Below are positions 46,927-57,473 of a DNA stretch of 64,000 bases, in pieces. The notes below the pieces were generated by a model. It did not search any database, had not been told where the DNA came from, and worked only from the letters and a program-made list of their open reading frames with translations. The stretch is from NCBI RefSeq assembly GCF_900177325.1, contig NZ_FXBL01000004.1, positions 310,001 through 374,000 of the forward strand, read 5' to 3'. Made by a program: the position numbers and the translations under genes. The DNA comes from Mesorhizobium australicum (GTDB lineage Bacteria; Pseudomonadota; Alphaproteobacteria; Rhizobiales; Rhizobiaceae). The first letter of the stretch is position 1, and each line of letters starts with the position of its first letter.

Positions 46927-47732
46927 CCGATCCGGACCGGAATTCGCGCTTCCAGCCTTCTGAACAGGAAGATGATGATGCCGGAGATGACGAGATAGAC
47001 CAGCGCCAGCAGGAGCAGCGGCTCGTAGACGATGAACGTGTCCTGCCGCACTCGCGACGCGACGGCGTAGATATCGACCACGGTGATTGTCGCCACAAGC
47101 GGCGTCGCCTTGAGCTGGAGGACGGTTTCCCCGGCAAGCGTCGGCAGCGCGCGATGCATCGCCTGTGGCAGCCAGATGCGGCGGAAGATGGTGAACGGCC
47201 GCATGCCATAGGCGCGCGCGGCTTCGAGCTGGCCCTTGGGCACCCCGGCGAAGGCGCCGCGCATCACCTCGCCCTCATAGGCGGCATAGGAGATGGTTAG
47301 CGCCAGCACCGCATAGGGCCACGCCTGCCGGAGATACGGCCACAGGTCCGATTGCCGGATCCATGGGAACTGCGGAAAGAGCGAGCCCAGCCCGTAGTAG
47401 AGCAGCCACAACTGCAACAGCAGCGGCGTACCGCGGATCACCGTGCAGAAGGCATTGGCCGGCATCGCCAGCCACCACGGCCCGGCGGCTTGAGCGAGGC
47501 CGAGCGGGATCGCCAGCAGGATGCCGAGCACGCAGGTGACGGCCAGTATCCAGACGGTGCGCCAGATGCCCTGGATCGCGAGGTCGAAATAGTTCGGCAG
47601 CCAGTCCCAGCGCATGAACACCGCCGCTGCCACGACCAGCGCCGCCGCGATGGCCAGGAGCAGGATCCGGTGCGGCTGCAGCCAGGGGCTGCGCGCCGCG
47701 AATTCGGCAAAGCTGGCCGCGCGGTCCGTCAT
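46923..47732 (-). CDS. Polar amino acid ABC transporter permease (HisM-type)
   Basis: The 269-residue inner-membrane permease carries the family EAA loop GQLEAARAYGMRPFTIFRRIWLP and IRGTPLLLQLWLLYYGL. It pairs with the next permease as the membrane heterodimer, and overlaps it by four bases. The first 25 residues are hydrophilic. Confidence 0.9.
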   Translation of the reverse strand: MTDRAASFAEFAARSPWLQPHRILLLAIAAALVVAAAVFMRWDWLPNYFDLAIQGIWRTVWILAVTCVLGILLAIPLGLAQAAGPWWLAMPANAFCTVIRGTPLLLQLWLLYYGLGSLFPQFPWIRQSDLWPYLRQAWPYAVLALTISYAAYEGEVMRGAFAGVPKGQLEAARAYGMRPFTIFRRIWLPQAMHRALPTLAGETVLQLKATPLVATITVVDIYAVASRVRQDTFIVYEPLLLLALVYLVISGIIIFLFRRLEARIPVRIG

Positions 47733-48484
47733 CGGGTGCTTCCCGAGATGGACGGCATGCCGCGCCGCGACCAGCGCTCGATCCGGGCGATGATCCGGTT
47801 CGAGACCAGCGTCAGCAGCAGGTAGAGGACGCCCGCGGCGACGAAGAAGGTGAAATAGGCCTTGGTCTGGCCCGCAGCCGTGCGCGTCTCCTGCGTCAGC
47901 TCGTTGAAGCCGACGATGGCCAGCAGCGCCGTGTCCTTGGTCGCGATCAGCCACAGATTGGCGAGGCCGGGAATGGCGAAGGGCAGCATCGCCGGCAACG
48001 TGATCCGCCGCAGCATCAGCAGCGGCGACATGCCGTAGGCGCGCGCCGCCTCGATCTGCCCCTGCGGGATCGACAGGATCGCGCCGCGCAGCACTTCGGT
48101 CGAATAGGCGCCCTGCACGACCGCCAGCACCCAGATGCCGGCCACCAGCCCGTTGATGTCGATGCGCTCGTGGCCGACCGCCACGAGAACGCGGTTGATG
48201 AGGTCCGTCCCGGCGAAATACAGGATCAGGATCAGCACCAGTTCCGGCACGGCGCGCACGACCGTGGTGTAGACCTCCAGAAGGTCGCGCAGGATCGGCC
48301 CGCCATAGAGCTTGCCATAGGCGCCGCCGATGCCGATCGCGAGGCCGAAGCCATAGGCGCCGACGGCGATGATGACCGAGTTCACCAGCCCGCGCAGCAG
48401 GTTGCCGCCCCAGCCCGGGGGCTCGAGCGCAAGCAGGTCCAGCGTCGAGACCTGGAGGAGCGGCGTGAAAAGGGTCGCGATCAC
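47729..48484 (-). CDS. Polar amino acid ABC transporter permease (HisQ-type)
   Basis: This 251-residue permease has the EAA loop GQIEAARAYGMSPLLMLRRITLP and VRAVPELVLILILYF. It overlaps the HisM-type gene by four bases and lies 36 bases downstream of the binding protein. Confidence 0.9.
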   Translation of the reverse strand: MIATLFTPLLQVSTLDLLALEPPGWGGNLLRGLVNSVIIAVGAYGFGLAIGIGGAYGKLYGGPILRDLLEVYTTVVRAVPELVLILILYFAGTDLINRVLVAVGHERIDINGLVAGIWVLAVVQGAYSTEVLRGAILSIPQGQIEAARAYGMSPLLMLRRITLPAMLPFAIPGLANLWLIATKDTALLAIVGFNELTQETRTAAGQTKAYFTFFVAAGVLYLLLTLVSNRIIARIERWSRRGMPSISGSTR

Positions 48485-48520
48485 GGGAGGCCGATCAGGA
48501 AAACCGCCCTCTCAGTCAGC

Positions 48521-49297
48521 TCACCCGCCATACATGTCGAAGTCGAAATACTTCTTCGTGATCTCGGCGTATTTGCCGTTGTCCCGGATCGCCTTGATCG
48601 CGGCGTTCAGCTTGTCCTTGAGCTCAGCGTCCTCCTTGCGCAGGCCGGCGCCGACGCCCGGACCGAGGATTTCCAGGTCTTCGGCGACATTGCCCTTGAG
48701 GTCGCAGCAGGCCATGCCTTGCTCGGACTTGAGGAAGGCGTCCAGCGCGATGGCGTCGGCCTGGGTGGCGTCGATGCGGCCGGCGGCGAGATCCTGGTTG
48801 GCCTCGTCCTGGGTCTGGTATTCCTTGATCTCGGCAGCCTCGGTGAAGTGCTTCTTCACATAGGCCGAATGGGTGGTCGACACCTGCACGCCGATGATCT
48901 TGCCCTTGAGCCCGGCCGGATCGGCCGTAAAGCTCTCGCCCTTCGGCCCGATCACCGCCGTCGGCGTGTTGTAGTATTTATCCGAAAAGTCGATCGTCTT
49001 CTTGCGCTCTTCGGTGATCGACATCGAGTTCATGATCGCGTCGATCTTCTTGGTCGTGAGCGCCGGGATCAGACCGTCCCACGGAATCGGCGTCAGCTCG
49101 CAGGTGAGCTTCGCCTCGGTGCAGATGGCGTCGATGATCTCGACCTCCCATCCGCCCCACTTGCCCGAGGCATCAGCGGACCAGAAGGGCGGATAGGCCT
49201 CTGGCGAAAAGCCGACCTTCACCGTCTGCGCCGAGGCAAAGCCCGCCGAGGCTGCGAGCAGGGCCGCTGCGGCGGCCAGTCTGGCGATCATCTTCAT
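48521..49297 (-). CDS. Polar amino acid ABC transporter binding protein
   Basis: The 258-residue periplasmic protein has a signal peptide (MKMIARLAAAAALLAASAGF to ASA-QTVKV). The amino-acid binding signature includes WGGWEVEIIDAICTEAKLTC, ITEERKKTIDFSDKYY and GVQVSTTHSAYV. The closest families bind arginine, ornithine, histidine and opines. It lies between the ATPase and the permeases. Confidence 0.9.
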   Translation of the reverse strand: MKMIARLAAAAALLAASAGFASAQTVKVGFSPEAYPPFWSADASGKWGGWEVEIIDAICTEAKLTCELTPIPWDGLIPALTTKKIDAIMNSMSITEERKKTIDFSDKYYNTPTAVIGPKGESFTADPAGLKGKIIGVQVSTTHSAYVKKHFTEAAEIKEYQTQDEANQDLAAGRIDATQADAIALDAFLKSEQGMACCDLKGNVAEDLEILGPGVGAGLRKEDAELKDKLNAAIKAIRDNGKYAEITKKYFDFDMYGG

Positions 49298-49347
49298 GTC
49301 ATTCTCCCATTCTTTCTGGTTCCCGAAGAGACATCCGCCGGTCCTTC

Positions 49348-50154
49348 TCAGCCGACCGTCCGGATGAATTGCTTGAGCCGCTCGGATCTCGGCGCGCCGA
49401 ACACCTGGTCCGGCGGGCCTTCCTCCTCGACGACGCCGTTGTGGAGGAACACCACGTGGGTCGCCACGTCGCGGGCGAATTTCATTTCATGCGTGACGAG
49501 GATCATGGTTCGTCCTTCACGCGCGAGGTCGGCGATAACCTTCAGCACTTCGCCGACCAGTTCCGGGTCTAGCGCCGACGTCGGCTCGTCAAACAGCATC
49601 ACGCGTGGCTGGATGGCGAGCGCACGGGCGATTGCGCCGCGCTGCTGCTGGCCGCCGGAGAGGAAGGCGGGATAGACGTCGCGTTTCTCGGCGAGGCCGA
49701 CGCGCGCGAGCAGCCGCTCCGCCGTTGCGATCGCCTCCGCGCGTGGCACGCCGAGCACGTGGACGGGCACCTCGACGACGTTCTCCAGCAGCGTCATATG
49801 GCTCCAGAGATTGAAGTTCTGGAACACCATGCCGAGCTTCGAGCGGATGCGCTCGATCTGCCGCCGGTCCGCGGGCACGGTGTTGCCGTAGCTGTCGGCC
49901 TTGAGGCGGATCTCCTCGGCATTGACGCGGATCGTGCCGCTGGTCGGATTCTCGAGGCAGTTGATGCAGCGCAGCAGCGTCGACTTTCCGGAGCCGCTGC
50001 CGCCGATGATCGCCACCACATCGCCGTCGCGCGCCGACAGCGACACGCCCTTGAGCACGTGCAGTTCCCCGAATTTCTTGTGCAGGTTCTCGACGTGAAT
50101 CGCCTCGGCGGCCGTCTGGCCGGCACCCGTGTGCTCGGCCGAGGCGAGGCTCAT
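49348..50154 (-). CDS. Polar amino acid ABC transporter ATP-binding protein
   Basis: The 268-residue ATPase has Walker A GGSGSGKST, signature LSGGQQQRG, Walker B VMLFDEPTSALD and switch VTHEM, like HisP and OccP. The start is MSLASAEHTGAG; the 30 residues encoded upstream look non-coding. It heads the minus-strand importer operon and is divergent from the amidinohydrolase, with 191 bases between. Confidence 0.92.
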   Translation of the reverse strand: MSLASAEHTGAGQTAAEAIHVENLHKKFGELHVLKGVSLSARDGDVVAIIGGSGSGKSTLLRCINCLENPTSGTIRVNAEEIRLKADSYGNTVPADRRQIERIRSKLGMVFQNFNLWSHMTLLENVVEVPVHVLGVPRAEAIATAERLLARVGLAEKRDVYPAFLSGGQQQRGAIARALAIQPRVMLFDEPTSALDPELVGEVLKVIADLAREGRTMILVTHEMKFARDVATHVVFLHNGVVEEEGPPDQVFGAPRSERLKQFIRTVG

Positions 50155-50345
50155 CCGCGACGCCCTTTCCCGGGCATCGGGCGTTGCTTGCGTGGGTTTT
50201 GCCGTCCCGTCACGCCGACCAACTCTCCGTCCGCAACGCAGCATGGACCGGCGGTCGCGGCTCCGTCAACCGGGGATTGCCCGCCCTTGCGGCATGCATG
50301 GGGGCCTGTGTAGAGATTGGGCACGACAGGCGGGAGGTGGTTCCG

Positions 50346-51218
50346 GTGCAGGAATACGGATCTCAGTCGATGGCGGCCCCGCTGAAACGGGTGCTGATGC
50401 GCCGGGCATCGAGCGCGATGCGCCGCGCAGACCCGGCCGAATGGCACTATGGACCGAAGTTCGACCCAACCCGCGCCGCCGCCGAGCACTACGGACTGGT
50501 CGACCTCGTGGCGAAGTCGGGCGCGGCGATCGAGTTCCTGCCCGATGACGACGACGGTCTCGCCGATTCCGTCTTCACGCACGACCCCTCGCTGATGACC
50601 GACCACGGCGCAGTGATCCTCTCCATGGGCAAGGCGTTGCGAGGCCCGGAGCCTGCGCTTCACGAAGCCGCCTACCGCCGGCTCGGCATCCCGATCCTTG
50701 GCCGGGTCGAGGCGCCCGGCACTGTCGAGGGCGGCGATTGCGTCTGGATCGACAGGACGACGCTCGCCATCGGTCGCGGCGTACGGACCAACCAGGAGGG
50801 CATTCAGCAGGTCGCGAACCTGCTTGGGCCAAAAGGCATCAGGGTCTACGGCTTCGACCTGCCGTTCTGGCAGGGCGAGGAGGCGTGCCTGCACCTGATG
50901 TCGGTGATCAGCCCGCTCGCCGACGACCTCGCTCTGGTCCATTCGCCGCTTTTGCCTGCGCCCTTCTGGCAGATGCTCAAGGCTCGCGGGATCAGGCTGG
51001 TCAAGGGCGATCCGGACGAGTTCCGCGACAGCTTCGGCCTCAGCCTCAACGTGCTGCCGACCGCGCCGCGCGAGGTGATCGCCGTCGCCGGTTTCCCGAA
51101 GACCAAGGCGGCGATGGAGGCGGCGGGCTGCACCGTCGCCACCTTCGAGGCTACGGCGCTGTGCATCTCCTGTGAGGGAGGCCCGACCTGCCTGACGAGG
51201 CCGATATGGCGAGAATGA
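50346..51218 (+). CDS. Amidinotransferase-fold guanidino hydrolase (DDAH-like)
   Basis: This 290-residue protein is of the guanidine-modifying superfamily that includes dimethylarginine dimethylaminohydrolase, arginine deiminase and amidinotransferases. The expected triad is visible: acid in EGGDCVW (E128-D131), histidine in CLHLM (H183) and nucleophilic cysteine near the end in CEGGPTCLTRP (C282). It would attack a guanidinium carbon to give a ureido group or release an amine. I chose a GTG start after GGGAGGTGGTTCCG; an ATG eight codons later is the alternative. It overlaps the next gene by 13 bases. Confidence 0.83.
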   Translation: MQEYGSQSMAAPLKRVLMRRASSAMRRADPAEWHYGPKFDPTRAAAEHYGLVDLVAKSGAAIEFLPDDDDGLADSVFTHDPSLMTDHGAVILSMGKALRGPEPALHEAAYRRLGIPILGRVEAPGTVEGGDCVWIDRTTLAIGRGVRTNQEGIQQVANLLGPKGIRVYGFDLPFWQGEEACLHLMSVISPLADDLALVHSPLLPAPFWQMLKARGIRLVKGDPDEFRDSFGLSLNVLPTAPREVIAVAGFPKTKAAMEAAGCTVATFEATALCISCEGGPTCLTRPIWRE

Positions 51219-52789
51219 CCGTCGGTCAGGCCCTTATCCACCTGCTGGAAGCTCACGGCGTCGATACCGTCTTCGGCATCCCCGGCGTGCACACGATCGA
51301 ACTCTACCGCGGCCTCGCCGCCTCGCGCATCCGCCACGTCACCCCACGCCACGAGCAGGGCGCGGCCTTCATGGCCGACGGTTATGCCCGCGCGTCGGGC
51401 AGACCCGGCGTCGCCTTTGTCATCACCGGGCCGGGCCTCACCAACGCCATCACGCCGATGGCGCAGGCGCGGGCGGATTCGATCCCCATGCTGGTCGTTT
51501 CAGGCGTTAACCGGCTGGACACGCTGGGCAAGGGGCTCGGCCACCTGCACGAACTGCCTGACCAGCGCGGGCTCGCCGAGAAGGTCGCGCTGCTCTCCTT
51601 CCGCATCGAGGACGGGGCGGAATTGCCGGCCGTGCTCGCGACCGCCTTCGAGCTTTTCACGACCGCCCGGCCTGGCCCGGTCCATATCGAAATTCCGCTG
51701 GACGTCATGGGCCTCCCGGCGCCGGACTTCACCGCGCTTCCGGTCGCCGCGCGGCCGGCGCCGCCCGATCCGGCCGCCGTGGCGCGGATCGCGGCCGGGC
51801 TCGCCGGCGCGAAGCGTCCGCTGATCCTGGCCGGGGGCGGCGCGAAGGCCGCCGACGCGGAGCTTCGGCTGCTCGCCGAGCGGCTGGATGCGCCGGTCGT
51901 CACCACGGTCAATACCCGCGGCCTTCTGCACCGACACCCGCTCGCCGTGCACGCCAGTCCCAGCCTCAAGTCGATCCGAGCCCTGCTCGCCACGGCCGAT
52001 GCCGTGCTTGCGGTTGGCACCGAATTCGGCCCGACCGACTACGACATGTATGCCGACGGCGGCTTCGTCATGCCTGAGACGCTGTTCCGCATCGACATCG
52101 ACCCTGCGCAGCTGTCCCGCCAACCGGCGACGATCATGGCGTTGGGCGATTCTGCCGAGGCGTTGTCGCGCCTCGTGCTGGAGCTCGGCAACGGCCGCTC
52201 CCCCGGCGGCGGTGCCGCAAGGGCCGCCGCGGCCCGCGCTGCCGCCTGGGGCGAGATCGGCCCGAAGATGCAGGCGCAGGTCCGCGCCGTCGAGGCGATC
52301 CGCGACGCGCTGCCGGGTGCGCTGATCGTCGGCGATTCCACCCAGCCCATCTATGCGGCGAACCTGTTCTACGACCACGACAGGCCGGCTGGCTGGTTCA
52401 ATGCGGCCACGGGCTATGGCGCGCTGGGATACGGCCCCGCCGCCGCGATCGGCGCGGCGATCGCGCGGCCTGATCTCCCGGTCGTCTGCCTCACCGGCGA
52501 TGGCGGTTTCCAGTTCACGCTGCCGGAAATCGCCGTCGCCGCGGAAACGGGCGCGGCGGTCGTCTTCGTCGTCTGGAACAATCGCGGCTACCGCGAGATC
52601 GAGACCTCGATGCGCGACGCCGGTGTCGAGCCTGTCGGCGTTTCGCCCGCCCCGCCCGATTTCCTCAAGCTCGCCGACGCCTATGGCATTCCGGCCGAGC
52701 GGATCGTGTCCGTCGATGGACTTGGGCCCGCATTGCGCCGGGCGCGGGAGGCCGGTGGGCCGAGACTGGTGGAGATCGCGGTGGAATGA
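51206..52789 (+). CDS. ThDP-dependent 5-guanidino-2-oxopentanoate decarboxylase-like enzyme
   Basis: The 527-residue protein has the ThDP-enzyme layout. The catalytic glutamate is E50 in RHEQGAAFMADGYAR, ITGPGLTNAITPMAQARADS follows, and a C-terminal ThDP/Mg motif GDGGF...NN is present (VVFVVWNNRGY). It resembles the acetolactate synthase-like group to which AruI, the decarboxylase of 2-ketoarginine, belongs. GAGG lies five bases before the ATG. Beside the amidinohydrolase and a basic amino-acid importer, decarboxylation of a guanidino 2-oxo acid is the best guess; another 2-oxo acid is possible. Confidence 0.82.
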   Translation: MARMTVGQALIHLLEAHGVDTVFGIPGVHTIELYRGLAASRIRHVTPRHEQGAAFMADGYARASGRPGVAFVITGPGLTNAITPMAQARADSIPMLVVSGVNRLDTLGKGLGHLHELPDQRGLAEKVALLSFRIEDGAELPAVLATAFELFTTARPGPVHIEIPLDVMGLPAPDFTALPVAARPAPPDPAAVARIAAGLAGAKRPLILAGGGAKAADAELRLLAERLDAPVVTTVNTRGLLHRHPLAVHASPSLKSIRALLATADAVLAVGTEFGPTDYDMYADGGFVMPETLFRIDIDPAQLSRQPATIMALGDSAEALSRLVLELGNGRSPGGGAARAAAARAAAWGEIGPKMQAQVRAVEAIRDALPGALIVGDSTQPIYAANLFYDHDRPAGWFNAATGYGALGYGPAAAIGAAIARPDLPVVCLTGDGGFQFTLPEIAVAAETGAAVVFVVWNNRGYREIETSMRDAGVEPVGVSPAPPDFLKLADAYGIPAERIVSVDGLGPALRRAREAGGPRLVEIAVE

Positions 52790-52931
52790 TGCCGGGATCG
52801 GCCGGCCGGCTGGCATTCACGTGCCCCGAGCACCACGGCATTCCGCCGCGCCTTCCTTGTCTTGGCGAGGCCGGCAAAACGGACTAAGACGGCAGCGAAT
52901 TCGATCCGCTCGCCGCTGCCCGGAGCCTGAC

Positions 52932-53906
52932 ATGACCCTGATCACGGAAACGTCGAAACTCGTCACCGTTTTCGGCGGCTCTGGCTTCATCGGCCGGCAT
53001 ACGGTTCGCGCGCTTGCCCGCCGCGGCTATCGCGTCCGCGTCGCGGTGCGCCGGCCCGATCTCGCAGGCCATCTCCAGCCGCTCGGCAATGTCGGTCAGA
53101 TCCAGGCGGTCCAGGCCAATCTGCGCGTGCGCTGGTCGGTCGACCGGGCGGTCGAGGGCGCCGACCATGTCATCAACCTCGTCGGCATCCTGCATGAGTC
53201 CGGTCGCCAGTCGTTCAATGCGGTGCAGGCGTTCGGCGCGCGCGCCGTGGCGGAGGCCGCCCGCTCGGTCGGCGCCAAGATGACGCAGATGTCGGCGATC
53301 GGTGCCGACAGCGCGTCCGAATCAGACTATGCGCGGACCAAGGCGCTCGGCGAGGAAGCGGTCCTGTCGACGCTGCCCGATGCCAACGTCATCCGTTCCT
53401 CCATCGTCTTCGGGCCGGAAGATGCGTTCTTCAACCGCTTCGCCGCCATGGCCCGCTTTTCCCCGGTCCTGCCGCTGATCGGCGGTGGCACCACGCGCTA
53501 CCAGCCGGTCTATGTGGTCGACGTCGCCGAGGCGCTGACGCTCACGGTCGACGGAAAGGCAAGTCCGGGCACGACATACGAGCTCGGCGGTCCGGAAGTG
53601 CTTACCTTCCGGGAGTGCATGGAGCACATGCTGAAGGTGATCGATCGCAGGCGGATGCTGGTGTCCGTGCCGTGGCCGGTCGCGAGGCTCCAGGGCGCCA
53701 TCCTCGGCATGCTGCCCAATCCGCTGCTGACGTCGGATCAGGTGAGGCTGCTCCGGAACGACAATGTCGTCTCCGATGCCGCCAATGCCGAGGGCCGCAC
53801 GCTCTCCGGTCTCGGCGTGGCGCCGGAATCGGTCGATGCGATCCTGTCTTCCTACCTCTGGCGCTATCGCGTGGCCGGCCAGTACACCAAGACGAACCTG
53901 GCCTGA
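52932..53906 (+). CDS. NDUFA9-like NAD(P)-binding protein
   Basis: This 324-residue atypical SDR is of the complex I NDUFA9 group. The Rossmann motif GGSGFIGRHTVRALARRGY lies near residues 15-33, with later ARTKALGEEAV and VYVVDVAEALTL. In mitochondria the homologue is a structural subunit of complex I; in alphaproteobacteria it is a conserved protein of uncertain assembly role. It precedes dnaK. Confidence 0.88.
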   Translation: MTLITETSKLVTVFGGSGFIGRHTVRALARRGYRVRVAVRRPDLAGHLQPLGNVGQIQAVQANLRVRWSVDRAVEGADHVINLVGILHESGRQSFNAVQAFGARAVAEAARSVGAKMTQMSAIGADSASESDYARTKALGEEAVLSTLPDANVIRSSIVFGPEDAFFNRFAAMARFSPVLPLIGGGTTRYQPVYVVDVAEALTLTVDGKASPGTTYELGGPEVLTFRECMEHMLKVIDRRRMLVSVPWPVARLQGAILGMLPNPLLTSDQVRLLRNDNVVSDAANAEGRTLSGLGVAPESVDAILSSYLWRYRVAGQYTKTNLA

Positions 53907-54005
53907 TCGGAGCCGGAAATCGGCAACGCGCCGACTGTCACCCTCGAATGTCGCCGCATGCGACGGAATTGATCACGGTCGCGTGAAAAACGCTGCATCT
54001 GCGCG

Positions 54006-54033
54006 CTTGCGACTCCAAACACCGTTCTTATAT
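54006..54033 (+). promoter_or_regulatory. RpoH (sigma-32) type promoter of dnaK
   Basis: CTTG at 54006-54009 is followed after 17 bases by CTTATAT at 54027-54033, matching the alphaproteobacterial heat-shock pattern of CTTG and CYTATNT. It lies 123 bases before the dnaK ATG, so the leader would be about 115 bases. Confidence 0.72.
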
Positions 54034-54156
54034 ACACCCCAACCCGAGAAGCCGGCGCAGCGATGCGGCGGATCGAGGGAAATCCAGAACTGAGAAGGGG
54101 TTGCCTCCTGGAACGCCTCAATGGGTCCTGGCAGCCTGCTAAGCGGAGAAGACACA

Positions 54157-56070
<1,914 letters not shown>

Positions 56071-56092
56071 TCCATTGGGATAGGACGACACG

Positions 56093-56126
56093 AGCGGCCG
56101 GCATCGATTGCCGGCCGCTTTCGTTT
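56093..56126 (+). terminator. Terminator after dnaK
   Basis: The arms AGCGGCCGGCA and TGCCGGCCGCT flank a five-base loop and are followed by TTCGTTT. The T-run is broken but the stem is perfect. Confidence 0.78.
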
Positions 56127-56144
56127 GCGACAGGTCTCTTAACG

Positions 56145-56159
56145 TTAACAGAAGGTTAA
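56145..56159. promoter_or_regulatory. CtrA-type box TTAA-N7-TTAA
   Basis: TTAA-CAGAAGG-TTAA exactly matches the full CtrA recognition site of alphaproteobacteria. A further TTAA lies six bases upstream of it. The box is 58 bases before the acyltransferase start. CtrA is the cell-cycle master regulator. Confidence 0.6.
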
Positions 56160-56217
56160 GGTCGACCCACCATCCCGGCAGCGCTTATGTTCGGCGCCGA
56201 GGCAAGAGGCGGGACGG

Positions 56218-57342
56218 ATGCAGCAGCATTTCAGGATATTCGAGGCCTGGCGCCTGATGGCGGCGCTGCTCATCATGACATGGCATTTTCTCCGCTATGC
56301 CCCGCCTGGCCACGAGGCGGTGAGCGCGAGTCTCTATCGGCTGATGCCGCTGATGGAGATGTTCTTCATGATCTCCGGCTTCCTGATCATGCTGCGCTAC
56401 GGCGACGTGCTGAGGTTCGAGCGCAATGGCTACATGCGCTTCATCATCCGCCGCATCGCCCGCTTCTACCCGCTCTATCTCGTCACGCTCGCCTTCTTCG
56501 CCGTGGTGGCGCTCGCCGTGCATTTCGGCCTCGTGCACACGGACTCGCCGGAACGCTATTCGTTCGGCGCGCTCATTCCCAACATCCTGCTGATCCAGGC
56601 CTGGGGCGTCACCGACACGCTGACCTACAATTACGTCGCCTGGTCCATGTCGGCGGAGTGGTTCTGCTACCTGCTGCTTCCCGTCATCGTCACGGCCTAC
56701 AGGGTCGCCGGCAAGACCGGCCTCGCCGTGGTGGCGCTCTTGTCCATTGCCGCGCTCGAATGGGCGGTGGCCGCGGGCCTCATACCGTTCCCCAGCTGGC
56801 TGAGGGCCGACACCTGGGGCGCCTACCGCGCCTTTGCGGATTTCGCCATGGGCGCGCTGGTTGCCATTGCCGCGCGCGACAGCCGCTGGAGGCTCATGAG
56901 CCACGCGCCGGCATGGATCTGCTTCGGACTGTCGGTGGCCGCCATGGCGATGCTCTTGTCCTCCTACATGATCGTCGGGCTGCTCGGCCTTTCGCTGTTT
57001 CTCGCTGCGGTGGCCGAGCGCAACAATCCCGATGGGTCGCGGTTCCTTGCGCCTCTCCATCCGGTCGGCAAGGTGTCGCTCGGCATTTACCTCATCCATC
57101 CGGTGATCGAGGCGATCCTGTTCGCCATCGTCTGGCGCAAATTGGTCGAGCCGCTCGGCGTCGTCGATTTCTACACCTTCTGGCTTCTGCCCATGCTCAC
57201 CGTGATCGCGGTCGCGCTCGCGTCGGAGCGCTGGTTCGAGACGCCGCTCGCCAACCTGATCGGCGCCTGGGCCAAGCGTCGATATCCGCCCACGGGGCAG
57301 GTCGGCTCCGAAAAGGTGGCCGTGCAGCCCGGCGCGGCCTGA
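56218..57342 (+). CDS. Acyltransferase 3 (OafA/YrhL-like) membrane protein
   Basis: This 374-residue integral membrane acyltransferase adds acyl groups, usually acetyl, to surface polysaccharides or lipids. The catalytic-region histidine is in MTWHFLRY near residue 23, followed by FFMISGFLIMLRYG and RRIARFYPLYL. About ten helices are predicted. It lies between the dnaK terminator and dnaJ, an unusual place, with its own CtrA-type box upstream. Nothing in the protein relates to chaperones, so it may be an insertion. Confidence 0.9.
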   Translation: MQQHFRIFEAWRLMAALLIMTWHFLRYAPPGHEAVSASLYRLMPLMEMFFMISGFLIMLRYGDVLRFERNGYMRFIIRRIARFYPLYLVTLAFFAVVALAVHFGLVHTDSPERYSFGALIPNILLIQAWGVTDTLTYNYVAWSMSAEWFCYLLLPVIVTAYRVAGKTGLAVVALLSIAALEWAVAAGLIPFPSWLRADTWGAYRAFADFAMGALVAIAARDSRWRLMSHAPAWICFGLSVAAMAMLLSSYMIVGLLGLSLFLAAVAERNNPDGSRFLAPLHPVGKVSLGIYLIHPVIEAILFAIVWRKLVEPLGVVDFYTFWLLPMLTVIAVALASERWFETPLANLIGAWAKRRYPPTGQVGSEKVAVQPGAA

Positions 57343-57473
57343 TTCTCCCGCAGAAAACGTGAGAAAACGCCGCGGCCGTGCATCAGGCCTATGGCATCCG
57401 CGCGTAGGGCTTACTAAATGCGGGGCCAACACCTCGATTCTTCTGGCCGAATGACGCTCGAACACGGGACACC

